38,386 bases of DNA from Nocardia nova NBRC 15556 (GTDB taxonomy: Bacteria; Actinomycetota; Actinomycetes; Mycobacteriales; Mycobacteriaceae). Position 1 is the stretch's first letter, and each line of letters starts with the position of its first letter. The translations under genes and the position numbers were made by a program. This document shows, in pieces, positions 8,304 to 16,595 of this stretch. The stretch lies in contig NZ_BDBN01000089.1 in NCBI RefSeq assembly GCF_001613005.1, positions 1-38,386 of the forward strand, in the 5' to 3' direction. The notes below the pieces were generated by a model. The model searched no databases. It worked only from the letters and a program-made list of their open reading frames with translations, and was not told the DNA's origin.

Positions 8304-9554
8304 GTGTCCCGGGTGGGCGCTGTGCATGCGAGGGTGCGAGACAGAGGCGGTGAGGACGTGCGCAGGCGTCGATCTCTACTGGTGGTGTCGGCGGTGCTGA
8401 CGGCGATCGTCGTGCTCGTCGGCGGATGTGGCGGCTCGCATGGCGGCACGTCGTCGGCGCCGGTGTCCAAGGGGCCCGATATCACCGCGCCCGCGACGAT
8501 CGATGTGCCCGCGGCCGACCACGGACCGCTCAATCCGGCGACGCCCCTCGTGGTGAACTCCGCCGACGGCATGCTGACCAAGGTCACCGTCACCGATGGG
8601 GACGGTAAAGCGGTCGCCGGCGATTTCGGTGCCGACCATCGCAGTTGGACCTCGAAGGATCCGTTGAGCTACGGGACCACCTACCGCGTCGACGCCCAAG
8701 CGGTGAACCTCGCCCAGGTCGCCACGAACAAGACATTCACCGTGGCCACAATCGACGCCGGTCACAAGGCGTACGCGAATGTGGTGCCCGCGCCCGATCT
8801 GGTCGCCCAGACCGGGATCGGGGTCGGGCAGCCGATGGTGTTCCAGTTCACCGCGCCGGTGGCGAACAAGGCCGAGGTGCAGAAGCATCTGAAGGTCACC
8901 GTCACGCCGCCGCAGCCGGGCGCCTGGTACTGGGTCGACGACAAGGATGTGCACTACCGCGCCGCGCAGTACTGGCAGCCGGGCACCAAGATCCATATCG
9001 AAGCCGACGTCTTCGGTCTCGACCTCGGCGACGGGGTGTTCGGCGCCGAGAACAACAGCGCCGACTACACGGTGCACGACTCCTGGATCGCGCAGGCCGA
9101 CGGCAACACCGAACAGCTGACGATCCTGCACAACGGCGCGCAGGTGAACCAGATGCCGATGAGTCTCGGCTCGCCCGGGTTCCCGTCGCACGAAGGGCCG
9201 CATGTCATTTCGGAGAAATCGCCGTCGATCATCATGGACTCCTGCAGTTACGGGGTCTGCGCCGGCCAGCCCGGGTACTACCGCGAGAAGGTGGACCTGG
9301 ACGAAAGGATCTCCAACGACGGCGAATTCGTCCATTCGGCGCCCTGGTCGGTGGGGCAGCAGGGGGCCAGCAACGTGTCGCACGGCTGCGTGAACCTCTC
9401 ACCCGACAACGCCCAGTGGTTCTTCGACCACTTCGGCGTCGGCGACGTCGTGGAGATCACCAACTCGGGCGGGCAGCCGCTGCCCGTATGGGACACCTAC
9501 GGCGACTGGGAGGTCCCGTGGACCACGTGGCAGGCCGGTAACGCGAACAGCTGA
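8304..9554 (+). CDS. L,D-transpeptidase, lipoprotein (YkuD domain)
   Basis: Cross-links peptidoglycan 3-to-3, outside the membrane. The basic RRRRSLLVVSAVLTAIVVLV segment ends in GGC, a lipoprotein signal with Cys just after it. Two immunoglobulin-like domains follow: the first around PDITAPATIDVPAADHG, the second around VGQPMVFQFTAPV. The catalytic YkuD domain then contains HEGPHVISEKSPS and the signature SHGCVNLSPDNAQWFF with nucleophile Cys362 (numbered from 8,304) and His360. This architecture matches mycobacterial LdtMt2-like enzymes, which resist most beta-lactams other than carbapenems. The start is ambiguous: GTG at 8,304 has GGAGGG four bases upstream, while GTG at 8,358 would put the signal peptide at the very N-terminus. 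The gene is monocistronic by spacing. Confidence 0.92.
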   Translation: MSRVGAVHARVRDRGGEDVRRRRSLLVVSAVLTAIVVLVGGCGGSHGGTSSAPVSKGPDITAPATIDVPAADHGPLNPATPLVVNSADGMLTKVTVTDGDGKAVAGDFGADHRSWTSKDPLSYGTTYRVDAQAVNLAQVATNKTFTVATIDAGHKAYANVVPAPDLVAQTGIGVGQPMVFQFTAPVANKAEVQKHLKVTVTPPQPGAWYWVDDKDVHYRAAQYWQPGTKIHIEADVFGLDLGDGVFGAENNSADYTVHDSWIAQADGNTEQLTILHNGAQVNQMPMSLGSPGFPSHEGPHVISEKSPSIIMDSCSYGVCAGQPGYYREKVDLDERISNDGEFVHSAPWSVGQQGASNVSHGCVNLSPDNAQWFFDHFGVGDVVEITNSGGQPLPVWDTYGDWEVPWTTWQAGNANS

Positions 9555-9572
9555 TCCGCCCCACCCGGCGGC

Positions 9573-9578
9573 TACCAT
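9573..9578 (+). promoter_or_regulatory. -10 hexamer TACCAT of a predicted leaderless transcript
   Basis: TACCAT is followed by six bases and then the ATG at 9,585. The promoter lies in the 30-base gap after the L,D-transpeptidase gene, so the META-domain gene can be transcribed on its own. Confidence 0.55.
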
Positions 9579-9584
9579 CGGAGC

Positions 9585-10022
9585 ATGTCGGCGAATATCC
9601 TGCGAATCGCTCCGATCCTGGCCGTGCTGGCGGCAGGAGCCGCCTGCTCCTCCGGAAACGTTTCCGCCCCAACGGATTCCGCACAAGCCACTCCCGTCGG
9701 CCACACCTACGTCTCCACCGGCGTCCAAGGCCCGCGAATCCCCGGCGACGGCCCGCTCCGCCTGACCTTCACCGCGGGTCACCTCAGCGCCACCGCCGGC
9801 TGCAACACCCTCATGGGCTCCGCCGACCTGACCGGCAACACCCTCCACACCGGCCCCCTCGCCGCAACTCGCATGGCGTGCGGAGGCGACCGCGCCGGAG
9901 CCGACGAATGGGCGATCTCACTCCTGCAAGCGAGCCCGACATGGAGTCTCGACGGCGCGACATTGACGTTGAAAACCGTCGACCGCACCGTGACTCTGCG
10001 CGAGTCCGAACCTGCGGGGTAG
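9585..10022 (+). CDS. META-domain (HslJ-like) lipoprotein
   Basis: A 145-residue exported protein. The signal peptide runs to Cys21 (LAVLAAGAAC), then a short Ser/Thr/Ala linker and one META domain (about 40-140). Recognisable META features are GPRIPGDGPLRLTFTAGHLS, AGCNTLMGSADLTGNTLHTG with the GCN turn, AATRMACGGDRAGADEW, and the final SLDGATLTLKTVDRTVTL strands. HslJ-type META proteins are small beta-rich envelope proteins; HslJ itself is heat-induced and linked to novobiocin resistance in E. coli. The biochemical role is unknown. The ATG fits the leaderless promoter at 9,573-9,578. The lipobox is somewhat weak (GAAC), so simple secretion is also possible. Confidence 0.8.
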   Translation: MSANILRIAPILAVLAAGAACSSGNVSAPTDSAQATPVGHTYVSTGVQGPRIPGDGPLRLTFTAGHLSATAGCNTLMGSADLTGNTLHTGPLAATRMACGGDRAGADEWAISLLQASPTWSLDGATLTLKTVDRTVTLRESEPAG

Positions 10023-10217
10023 CTCCGCAGTCCGAGCAGCACGTCGTGGATGCCGGTTTCCACCCAGCCGGTCCGGCAGTCCGCCGAATCTCCCTCGAGC
10101 CGTAGGTCGAGTGCTGTTCGCTTCCTGGCCCAGGCATGACCGCCGCATGCTCGCCGCGATCACGCTCGGCGAACAGAGTCGCCACCGGTCGGCATGCACC
10201 TATGAGACAAGCGCAGG

Positions 10218-10247
10218 TTGAATTACGCAGGCGAATGCCTGCATAAT
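10218..10247 (+). promoter_or_regulatory. Promoter with inverted repeat in its spacer
   Basis: TTGAAT (10,218-10,223) and CATAAT (10,242-10,247) are 18 bases apart, a good -35/-10 pair. The spacer holds a perfect dyad, GCAGGC (10,227-10,232), four bases, GCCTGC (10,237-10,242). Start codon ATG 10,254 is six bases after the -10. The dyad is well placed for repression by a small dimeric regulator. A further GCAGG half-site lies at 10,213-10,217. Confidence 0.65.
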
Positions 10248-10253
10248 TTCTCC

Positions 10254-10760
10254 ATGTTGGACACCACCGCGTTGAGCGACGCCTACCGCACGCTTCTGGA
10301 AGCCGCCGGCGCCGTAGCCGATTCGACCCCGACGATCGTCCCCGCACCAGGCGAATGGAATGCCGACCGGATCCTCGGACACGTCTGCCTGATCACCGCC
10401 GCCACCATCGCTGCCGCGTCGGCCGTCGCCGCGGGCGAGCACACCACCTACGACAACCGCATTGCCCTCGACATCTGGACCATCGACCGTGTCGTAGAGC
10501 TTGCCGGCGGCAGCACCGGCCTGCGGGACCGCCTGCGCCGGCAAGCCGAGGTCCTCTGCGGCCTCTCCGGCCCGGCCCTCAGCGAAACCGAACTCGACAC
10601 CGTGGTTCCCACTCGTCTGCTCTCCAACGACACCGTGCTGGTCGATCAGCCACTACCTCTGCGGGATCTGATCACCGGCCTGACCGACGTGGAGCTACCA
10701 GGCCACACCGAACAACTGCAGGCCCTGCTGCACGGTCGGCCCACCGAAGCCCCGGTCTGA
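10254..10760 (+). CDS. DinB-like / mycothiol-dependent-isomerase-like helical protein
   Basis: A 168-residue, mostly helical protein. The N-terminal helix (ALSDAYRTLLEAAGAVADST), then the motif PGEWNADRILGHVCLITAATIAAA, in which a tryptophan and a histidine precede the second helix, is the DinB/maleylpyruvate-isomerase N-terminal pattern. The C-terminus (PLRDLITGLTDVELPGHTEQ followed by LQALLHGRP) gives the last helix with the usual late histidine. Such proteins bind a metal through three histidines and many are thiol-dependent S-transferases or isomerases (mycothiol in actinomycetes). Histidines are present at the expected places, but the triad cannot be confirmed by eye. The ATG at 10,254 is preferred to the upstream in-frame start at 10,218, which lies in the promoter. 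Confidence 0.65.
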   Translation: MLDTTALSDAYRTLLEAAGAVADSTPTIVPAPGEWNADRILGHVCLITAATIAAASAVAAGEHTTYDNRIALDIWTIDRVVELAGGSTGLRDRLRRQAEVLCGLSGPALSETELDTVVPTRLLSNDTVLVDQPLPLRDLITGLTDVELPGHTEQLQALLHGRPTEAPV

Positions 10761-10828
10761 CCACGTTCGAAGCGCGCGGCAGGTAGTCGGCGGCCGGGAA
10801 CCTGCGGGTAGGGAGGCGGCGTGCGAGC

Positions 10829-11251
10829 ATGATCGTTATGGCGATTGCTACGGGATCTGTTGCTCACGTCCGTCTCACGGTGTGCGATATCGGCCGGTCG
10901 CGGGCCTTCTATGAGCAGGTATTCGGCTGGCCTGTGGCGCTGGAGGTTCCGGCCGATGCGGATGAGGAGACGCGTGAGCGTCTCGGTTTTCTCTTCGGCG
11001 GGGTGATCTACCGGATGGAACACGGTTTGATCGGGCTGCGGCCGGTCGGTTCCGACCGTTTCGACGAGAATCGTGTCGGTCTCGACCATCTCGCTTTCAC
11101 TGTCGCGTCGCTCGCCGAATTGGAAGCCGCCGCAGCGCATCTGGACGCTTGCGGGATAGCGCATGAGGACATCAAGGACATCGGTGTCAGTTACATACTC
11201 GAGTTTCGGGATCCGGACAACATCGCGCTGGAACTGGTCGCGCCCAAGTAG
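10829..11251 (+). CDS. VOC-family (glyoxalase/bleomycin-resistance-like) protein
   Basis: A 140-residue protein with two beta-alpha-beta-beta-beta modules. Module 1 starts VAHVRLTVCDIGRSRAFYEQ and continues VFGWPVALEV; module 2 starts GLDHLAFTVASLAELEAAAA and ends YILEFRDPDNIALELVAPK. The likely metal ligands are His14 (AHVRL), the histidine of GLDHLAF and the glutamate of ALELV, as in glyoxalase I-type VOC enzymes. Candidate activities include dioxygenation, isomerisation or antibiotic binding; nothing nearby decides. The gene is alone on its strand and convergent with the dienelactone hydrolase, with a terminator hairpin between them. A second in-frame ATG lies nine bases downstream of the chosen start. 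Confidence 0.85.
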   Translation: MIVMAIATGSVAHVRLTVCDIGRSRAFYEQVFGWPVALEVPADADEETRERLGFLFGGVIYRMEHGLIGLRPVGSDRFDENRVGLDHLAFTVASLAELEAAAAHLDACGIAHEDIKDIGVSYILEFRDPDNIALELVAPK

Positions 11252-11289
11252 TCGCCGGGTGAGGGGACTGCGGCGTCGGTAGGGCGATA

Positions 11290-11319
11290 TCCGGGCTCGG
11301 CGTTGCCGCCGAGCCCGGA
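11290..11319. terminator. Bidirectional terminator hairpin
   Basis: A perfect 13-base stem with loop TTGC (left arm TCCGGGCTCGGCG) lies between two convergent genes. There is no U-tract on either side, which is usual in high-GC actinomycetes. Confidence 0.7.
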
Positions 11320-11374
11320 CGCTCGGCTCCCAGCGATCCGGCGTCGCACCCAGTCACGGGTCCGTGCTCTCGAC

Positions 11375-12136
11375 CTACCGGCGCAGTTTGCGGTCGAACA
11401 GGGCCAGGAGTTCGCGATAGTGGCGTTCAGCGGCTTCGGCGTCGTAGGCGGAGGTGTCGGCCTGGGTGAACCCGTGGTGGGCTCCTTCGTAGACCTCGGT
11501 GCGGTGGCGGACGCCGGCGTCGGCGAGTGCCTTGTCGAAGGCACTGATGTGTTCGGGGGTTATGTGGTCGTCCTCGCCGGCGTGGGCGAAATACAGTTCG
11601 CCCGTGATGTTTCCGGCGCTGCGGTGCGGACTGTCGGCGGCGTCGGTGACGAGCGGTCCGCCGTGGAATCCGGCCACCGCCGCGATCCGGTCGGGGAACA
11701 TGCCGGCGGTCAACACCGCCAGGCGGGCGCCCATGCAATAGCCGGTGACGCCGGCCTTACCCGCGGCGACCTTCGGCGAGGCCGCGAGCCAGTCGAGGTA
11801 GGCCGCGGCATCGGAGCGCCAGAACTCCGCTGTGAGGTCGCGGATCATCGGGAAGACCTGCTGGAAGATCTCGGGTCGCCGCACCGGGTCGATGTAGTCC
11901 GGCAGCTCGATCACCGGTGCACGCCCGTGACGGTAGTAGGCGTTGGGAAGCAGGACGGTATAGCCGTGGGCGGCGATCCGGTCGGCCAGCGCCCGCAGGC
12001 TGGGGCGTAGCCCGAAACCGTCCTGGACCACCAGCACTCCCGGATGGGCGGCGCCGTCGGCAGGGGAGGTGAGGTAGGCGTCGGCGACACCGTCGGGCGT
12101 CTGCACGTCTACCGAGATGCCGTGTGTTTCGGTCAT
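11375..12136 (-). CDS. Dienelactone hydrolase-family protein
   Basis: A 253-residue alpha/beta-hydrolase. The nucleophile elbow is GYCMGAR with Cys134, the acid is in AHAGEDDH (Asp189/190), and the histidine is in GAHHGF (His220/221), the Cys-Asp-His triad of dienelactone hydrolases. Typical N-terminal strands read PGVLVVQDGFGLRPSLRALA and YTVLLPNAYYR. Family members hydrolyse enol-lactones in aromatic catabolism (chlorocatechol pathway), but many actinobacterial paralogs have other ester substrates. The protein is cytoplasmic, with no signal peptide. The ATG at 12,136 has an AGAAGGA ribosome site. It is divergent from the amidase gene with a 323-base gap. Confidence 0.9.
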   Translation of the reverse strand: MTETHGISVDVQTPDGVADAYLTSPADGAAHPGVLVVQDGFGLRPSLRALADRIAAHGYTVLLPNAYYRHGRAPVIELPDYIDPVRRPEIFQQVFPMIRDLTAEFWRSDAAAYLDWLAASPKVAAGKAGVTGYCMGARLAVLTAGMFPDRIAAVAGFHGGPLVTDAADSPHRSAGNITGELYFAHAGEDDHITPEHISAFDKALADAGVRHRTEVYEGAHHGFTQADTSAYDAEAAERHYRELLALFDRKLRR

Positions 12137-12459
12137 TGTCGAATCCTTCTGTCGTCGCTGAGGTTTGTGATCAACACGACGAAGGCGGAGCCCGCGCGAT
12201 ACCGCAGGAGTCGATATGCGAGCCCGTATCGGCTCGCAGGGCGCTCAGCAGAGCACCGGGTAACCCATCCGTGTGTGGCGTGAAGCCGTCCCGGTAGTCA
12301 TCGCCTCACACCGTAGCTCACCGCGCCGCGCCGCCGTCAAATCCTCGACGCGCGGGAAGCGGCAGATCCCGGTAGGCGGAATACCGGTCCGTCCAGGACC
12401 CGGCGGTTGGTAGGACGAGACTCGCGATTCTCGGGACGGCACGACTGATAGGGACTTCG
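12137..12459. other. Intergenic region between divergent genes
   Basis: This 323-base stretch separates the dienelactone hydrolase and amidase genes. It holds a perfect 7-base inverted repeat, GCGAGCC (12,218-12,224) and GGCTCGC (12,231-12,237), with a six-base loop. Because the flanking genes diverge, an operator is likelier than a terminator. I see no convincing gene here. Confidence 0.5.
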
Positions 12460-13884
12460 ATGCGGGATCTGTTCGACACCACCGACATGACAGGACTGGC
12501 CGCGGCGATCGAGGCCGGCGACGTGTCGGCCGAGGAGGTGCTCGAATTCAGCCTGAGCCGGCTCGCGGAGCGCAATCCCGCGATCAACGCGGTGGTGAGC
12601 GAGCGCGGTGACGAGGCGCGTCGTGAGGTGGCCGCGGGGCTACCCGACGGTCCACTGCGCGGGATCCCGTTCGTGATCAAGGATCTGCACATGGACGTCG
12701 CGGGGCTGCCCACGACCAACGGTTCCCGGCTGTTCGCCGACGCTCTCGCCGCCGCGGATTCCGAACTGGTGCAACGGTATCGGCGCGCCGGCATGGTGAT
12801 CATCGGCAAGACGAATTCACCGGAATTCGGGTTGAACGCGAGCACCGAACCGCTGCTGTTCGGGCCGACGCGCAATCCGCACCGCCTCGATCACTCCGCC
12901 GGGGGCTCCTCGGGCGGCTCGGCGGCGGCGGTGGCCGCCGGAATCGTGCCCGCGGGTCAGGCCAGTGACGGCGGCGGTTCCATCCGTATCCCGGCATCGT
13001 CGTGTGGGCTGGTGGGTCTCAAACCCAGCCGCGGCCGGGTGCCCGCCTATCCGGCACGAAATCTGCTGGCCGCGCCGATGAGCGTCAACCACGCCGTCAC
13101 CCGCAGTGTGCGCGATACGGCGATGTTGCTCGATATCGGCGCCGGCGCCGTCCCCGGCGATCCGTACGTCATCGCCGCGCCGTCGATGCGCTACGTCGAC
13201 GCCATGCGCATCGATCCGGGGCACCTGCGCATCGGGATCGCGACGACGCTGCCTTCGGGCGCCGCCATACATCCCGATTGTGTTGCGGCGACGCGAGATA
13301 TCGCCGGCGTCCTCACCGATCTCGGCCACGACGTCGTGGACGAGGCGCCCGACTTTCCCTTCGAGGAAATCATGAGCGGGTTGCAGTATCTGATGGCAGT
13401 GCCGGTCGCGGTGGATGTGAAGGCGCGGCTGGCAGCGCTCGGCCGCGACGTGCGCGACGACGACCTCGAACCGATGACCCGGATGATGTACGACGCCGCG
13501 AATCAGGACAGCGCGGCCGATTACGTCCGCGCACTGCGCGACCTCGAGACGGCGGCCATCACGCTGGGCGGCTATTTCGCGGACCACGACCTGCTGCTCA
13601 CGCCGACGCTGGGGACGGTCGTCGCGCCGCTCGGCCTGCTCGACACCACGGATCCGGCGTCGCTGTGGGAGCACGCGCTGTCGTTCAGCGGCATGACGAG
13701 CCCGTTCAATGTGACCGGGCAGCCGGCGATCTCGCTCCCGCTGGGCACCGACAGTGCCGGAATGCCGGTCGGCATTCAACTGGTCGCCGCCTTCGGCCGC
13801 GAAGATCTGCTGCTGCAGGTCGCGGCACAACTCGAGCAGGCACGCCCGTGGCGCACCGCCCCCGTCCGGCCGCCCGTCGGCTGA
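12460..13884 (+). CDS. Amidase signature-family enzyme
   Basis: A 474-residue amidase hydrolysing a carboxamide to acid plus ammonia or amine. The Ser-cisSer-Lys triad is intact: Lys74 in PFVIKDLHMD, cis-Ser150 in the GGSSGGSAAAVAAG glycine/serine box, nucleophile Ser174 in DGGGSIRIPASSCGLVGLKP. The Lys-Ser-Ser spacings (76 and 24) fit the family (FAAH 75 and 24). Length is normal. There is no signal peptide, so it is cytoplasmic. The substrate is not predictable from sequence; relatives act on indoleacetamide, aryl amides, lactams or 6-aminohexanoate oligomers. It lies 81 bases upstream of the cyclase-like hydrolase and may feed the same route (see findings). Confidence 0.93.
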   Translation: MRDLFDTTDMTGLAAAIEAGDVSAEEVLEFSLSRLAERNPAINAVVSERGDEARREVAAGLPDGPLRGIPFVIKDLHMDVAGLPTTNGSRLFADALAAADSELVQRYRRAGMVIIGKTNSPEFGLNASTEPLLFGPTRNPHRLDHSAGGSSGGSAAAVAAGIVPAGQASDGGGSIRIPASSCGLVGLKPSRGRVPAYPARNLLAAPMSVNHAVTRSVRDTAMLLDIGAGAVPGDPYVIAAPSMRYVDAMRIDPGHLRIGIATTLPSGAAIHPDCVAATRDIAGVLTDLGHDVVDEAPDFPFEEIMSGLQYLMAVPVAVDVKARLAALGRDVRDDDLEPMTRMMYDAANQDSAADYVRALRDLETAAITLGGYFADHDLLLTPTLGTVVAPLGLLDTTDPASLWEHALSFSGMTSPFNVTGQPAISLPLGTDSAGMPVGIQLVAAFGREDLLLQVAAQLEQARPWRTAPVRPPVG

Positions 13885-13953
13885 CCGTCGGACGCCCCGA
13901 ACGGTCGTTTCGCTCAGTGGGAGTGAAGGATTGGCAACCTACGGGACCGCCGG

Positions 13954-13959
13954 TACCGT
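13954..13959 (+). promoter_or_regulatory. -10 hexamer TACCGT of a predicted leaderless transcript
   Basis: TACCGT lies exactly six bases before the ATG at 13,966, so the cyclase-like gene has its own start of transcription in addition to any read-through from the amidase gene. Confidence 0.5.
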
Positions 13960-13965
13960 GCGCAC

Positions 13966-14892
13966 ATGCCGGACATGTCTGTCTTTCGTGAGATCGCGGC
14001 GCGCGTGAACAACTGGGGACGCTGGGGCGCCGACGACGACATCGGCACCCTGAACTTCGTCACCGACGAAGTGGTCCGGGCCGCCGCGGCGACCGTGCGC
14101 ACGGGACGGCGAGTGGGGCTGGCACTGCCGCTGCATCAGCGTGGCGTGCAGACCGGACTCGTGCCGGGACGAGTGAATCCGCTGCACACCATGGTGGCCC
14201 TGAACTGGGAGATGTTCGGGCCCAGCACGATTGCGACCAGCGACGATTCGATCACCATGGGGTTGCAGGCGGGCACGCACTGGGACGGCCTCGGACATGT
14301 CTCCTATGCCGGGCGTCTCTACAACGGCCGTCCCGCCGACTCGATCACCGCTCACCGCGGTGCCCGATTCAGCGGTATCGAGAAGGTGCCGCATCTGGTG
14401 TCGCGCGGGGTGCTGCTCGACGTCGCCCGCGCCCGCGGGGTCGACCGGCTGGCCGGCGATCACGCCGTTTCACCGGAGGATCTCGACGCCGCCGCGGCGA
14501 TGGCGCAGGTGCGGGTGCGGGCCGGGGATGTGGTGCTGGTGCGCACCGGGCAGATGCGGCTCTATCTGGCGGGCGACCGCGAGGGCTACGGGACGCCGTC
14601 ACCGGGGTTGTCGGTGCGCTGCCCGGAATGGTTCCATGCCCGCGACGTCGCCGCCGTCGCCACCGACACCCTCACCTTCGAGATCTGCCCGCCCGAAGCC
14701 GACGGCCCTTGGCTGGCGGTGCATGCCCTGCACCTGGTCGAGATGGGCATGCTGCAGGGCCAGAACTGGAATCTCGAGGACCTCTCCCGGGTGTGTGCCG
14801 AGGAAGGCCGCTACGACTTCCTGCTGTCGGCGATGCCGGAACCGTTCGTCGGTGCCACCGGCAGTCCGGTCGCCCCGGTCGCGATCTTCTGA
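13966..14892 (+). CDS. Cyclase/kynurenine-formamidase-like metal hydrolase (PF04199)
   Basis: A 308-residue hydrolase of the cyclase superfamily. The metal-binding signature is GTHWDGLGHV (His105, Asp107, His111), a variant of HxGTHxDxPxH. The C-terminal part carries AVHALHLVEMGMLQGQNWNL with the second histidine/glutamate cluster, followed by EDLSRVCAEEGRYDFLLSAM, typical of the long actinobacterial members. Relatives hydrolyse N-formylkynurenine, isatin or cyclic amides to carboxylic acids. It sits between an amidase and a CoA ligase, consistent with a stepwise opening and activation of an amide-containing compound. The ATG at 13,966 is favoured by the leaderless promoter; ATG 13,975 is possible. 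A -10-like TACGGT at 14,923 just downstream may drive the ligase. Confidence 0.85.
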   Translation: MPDMSVFREIAARVNNWGRWGADDDIGTLNFVTDEVVRAAAATVRTGRRVGLALPLHQRGVQTGLVPGRVNPLHTMVALNWEMFGPSTIATSDDSITMGLQAGTHWDGLGHVSYAGRLYNGRPADSITAHRGARFSGIEKVPHLVSRGVLLDVARARGVDRLAGDHAVSPEDLDAAAAMAQVRVRAGDVVLVRTGQMRLYLAGDREGYGTPSPGLSVRCPEWFHARDVAAVATDTLTFEICPPEADGPWLAVHALHLVEMGMLQGQNWNLEDLSRVCAEEGRYDFLLSAMPEPFVGATGSPVAPVAIF

Positions 14893-14969
14893 CCGCTGCG
14901 CAGCGCACCGGGGCGCGGTGGCTACGGTTGAGGATGCGACATCGGTGGCGGTAGGTGAGTGAGGTGATC

Positions 14970-16595
14970 ATGACGAACCGCGCTGCGGAGTCGATCGTTC
15001 CGGGCAGTTTCGCGACCACGCCGGAGTCGTATACGGACCACGCGATCAGCGACATCGTTCGCATCTGGGCGCAGCGGATTCCGCACCGGGCCGCATTCGT
15101 CACTACCGGTGGGCCGACCGGTTGGAGCGAATACGACCGGTCGGCGGACGCGATCTGTGCGGCGTTGCGTTCTACTTCCGGCGGTCCCCGTTCGCGGGTC
15201 GCGCTGCTGCTCCCGGATACCGCGGCCGTTCACGCGGCGCTGTGCGGGTGCTACCGCGCGGGACGCATCGCCGCGGCCGTCGGGATGCGATCCGGCGTGC
15301 GCGAGATCGCGCACGTGATGCGCCGGACCGAGGCGTCGACGCTGGTCACCGTGCCCGAAATCCGGGGCAGATCCTGGCAGGCGCTGGTCCGCGAACTCGA
15401 GGCCGAGGGTGTGATGCCCGGCGACGTTCTCGTCGTCGACGAGCAGTCCGGAGCCGTCGCGCGCCACCGTTCCGGCACGACGCCGACGACCGAAACATAT
15501 TCCGCCACAGTGCCTTTCACACCATCGCAGGTGACCATCCTCAACTCGACGTCGGGGACGACCGGGACACCGAAGATCGTCGCGCACACCGAGCGACGAT
15601 GGACGGCCTTCGCGCGCGAGGCGATGCTGGGCGCTCGGATCGGATCGCGGGACATCGTCTGCTCGGTGGTCCCGGCGCCGTACGGATTCGGCCTGTGGTC
15701 GGCGCATTTCCTGCCCGCCCTGCTGGGCATACCGGTCGTCGTCGGCACGCGCTTCGACGCCGAGGAGACCGCGATGCTCATCGAGCGCGAGCGGGTCACC
15801 GTATTATGCTGCGTCAGTACGCAATTCAAGATGCTGTTGCGTTCCGGGGCGCTGGAACGCCATGACCTGTCCAGCCTGCGGGTGCTGTACACCGGCGGTG
15901 AGCCCGTTCCCTATCGCGATGCCCGCGCGTTCGAGGAACGGACCGGCGCGAAGGTCCTGCAGTTCTACGGCTCCAACGAGAGCGGCGCGGTGAGCCGGAC
16001 CACCCTCGACGACGACATCGACACCAGACTGCGCACCTGCGGCCGGACTCTCGCCGCGATGAACGTGCGCGTGCTCGACGATGCCGGCGCCGACGTGGTC
16101 GGTGCGGTCCGCCGCGGCCGGCCGGCGGTGCGCGGGCCACTGGTGTCGGCCGGGTACTGGGACGACCCGGCCGCCGACGCCGAGCTCTACACATCCGACG
16201 GGTGGACATTGCTCGGCGATATCGTCGAGATCGACGAGACCGGCCGGGTGCGGGTGGTCGGGCGGACATCGGATTTCGTCATCCGGGGCGGAAAGAACGT
16301 CTCGATCACCGAAATCGAGGAGCTGGTGCGCGAGCACGAGTCGGTCACCGATGTCGCTGTCGTCGGTGTTCCCGACGACGTCTACGGCGAACGCGTCTGC
16401 GCCGTGATCGTGCTCGCCGACGGCGCGACCCTGGACGCGCCCGGGCTGTCGAACCGGCTCGCATCGCGCGGGGTGACCAGGGAATACACGCCCGAATATG
16501 TCGTGGTGGTGGACCGGCTCGACCTCGGCCCGGGCGGCAAGACCGACCGCGCGGCCGCACGCGACACCGCGATGCGCATGCTGGGGCTGCGGTGA
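14970..16595 (+). CDS. AMP-forming acyl/aryl-CoA ligase
   Basis: A 541-residue class I adenylate-forming enzyme. The P-loop is NSTSGTTGTPKIVAHTERRW, motif A5 is FYGSNESGAVSRTTLDDD, A7/A8 are WTLLGDIVEIDETGRVRVVG followed by RTSDFVIRGGKNVSITEIEE, and the catalytic C-terminal lysine is in LDLGPGGKTDRAAARD. It should activate a carboxylic acid as acyl-AMP and transfer it to CoA. The EGR-like ESGAV motif and pocket do not reveal chain length. I choose ATG 14,970 because GAGG is well spaced in front; GTG 14,955 is an in-frame alternative. The last codon overlaps the helicase start as GTGA. Confidence 0.9.
   Translation: MTNRAAESIVPGSFATTPESYTDHAISDIVRIWAQRIPHRAAFVTTGGPTGWSEYDRSADAICAALRSTSGGPRSRVALLLPDTAAVHAALCGCYRAGRIAAAVGMRSGVREIAHVMRRTEASTLVTVPEIRGRSWQALVRELEAEGVMPGDVLVVDEQSGAVARHRSGTTPTTETYSATVPFTPSQVTILNSTSGTTGTPKIVAHTERRWTAFAREAMLGARIGSRDIVCSVVPAPYGFGLWSAHFLPALLGIPVVVGTRFDAEETAMLIERERVTVLCCVSTQFKMLLRSGALERHDLSSLRVLYTGGEPVPYRDARAFEERTGAKVLQFYGSNESGAVSRTTLDDDIDTRLRTCGRTLAAMNVRVLDDAGADVVGAVRRGRPAVRGPLVSAGYWDDPAADAELYTSDGWTLLGDIVEIDETGRVRVVGRTSDFVIRGGKNVSITEIEELVREHESVTDVAVVGVPDDVYGERVCAVIVLADGATLDAPGLSNRLASRGVTREYTPEYVVVVDRLDLGPGGKTDRAAARDTAMRMLGLR

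Noticed and set aside
10023..10217. Possible remnant gene on the minus strand after the META-domain gene
   Set aside because: Several short frames exist, but none has coherent codon bias or recognisable motifs.
12218..12237. Hairpin as a transcription terminator
   Set aside because: It lies between divergent genes, where no transcript ends, so an operator or chance repeat is more likely.
13882..13913. GACCGT/ACGGTC dyad after the amidase gene as a terminator
   Set aside because: Only a six-base stem with a 12-base loop; too weak to call.
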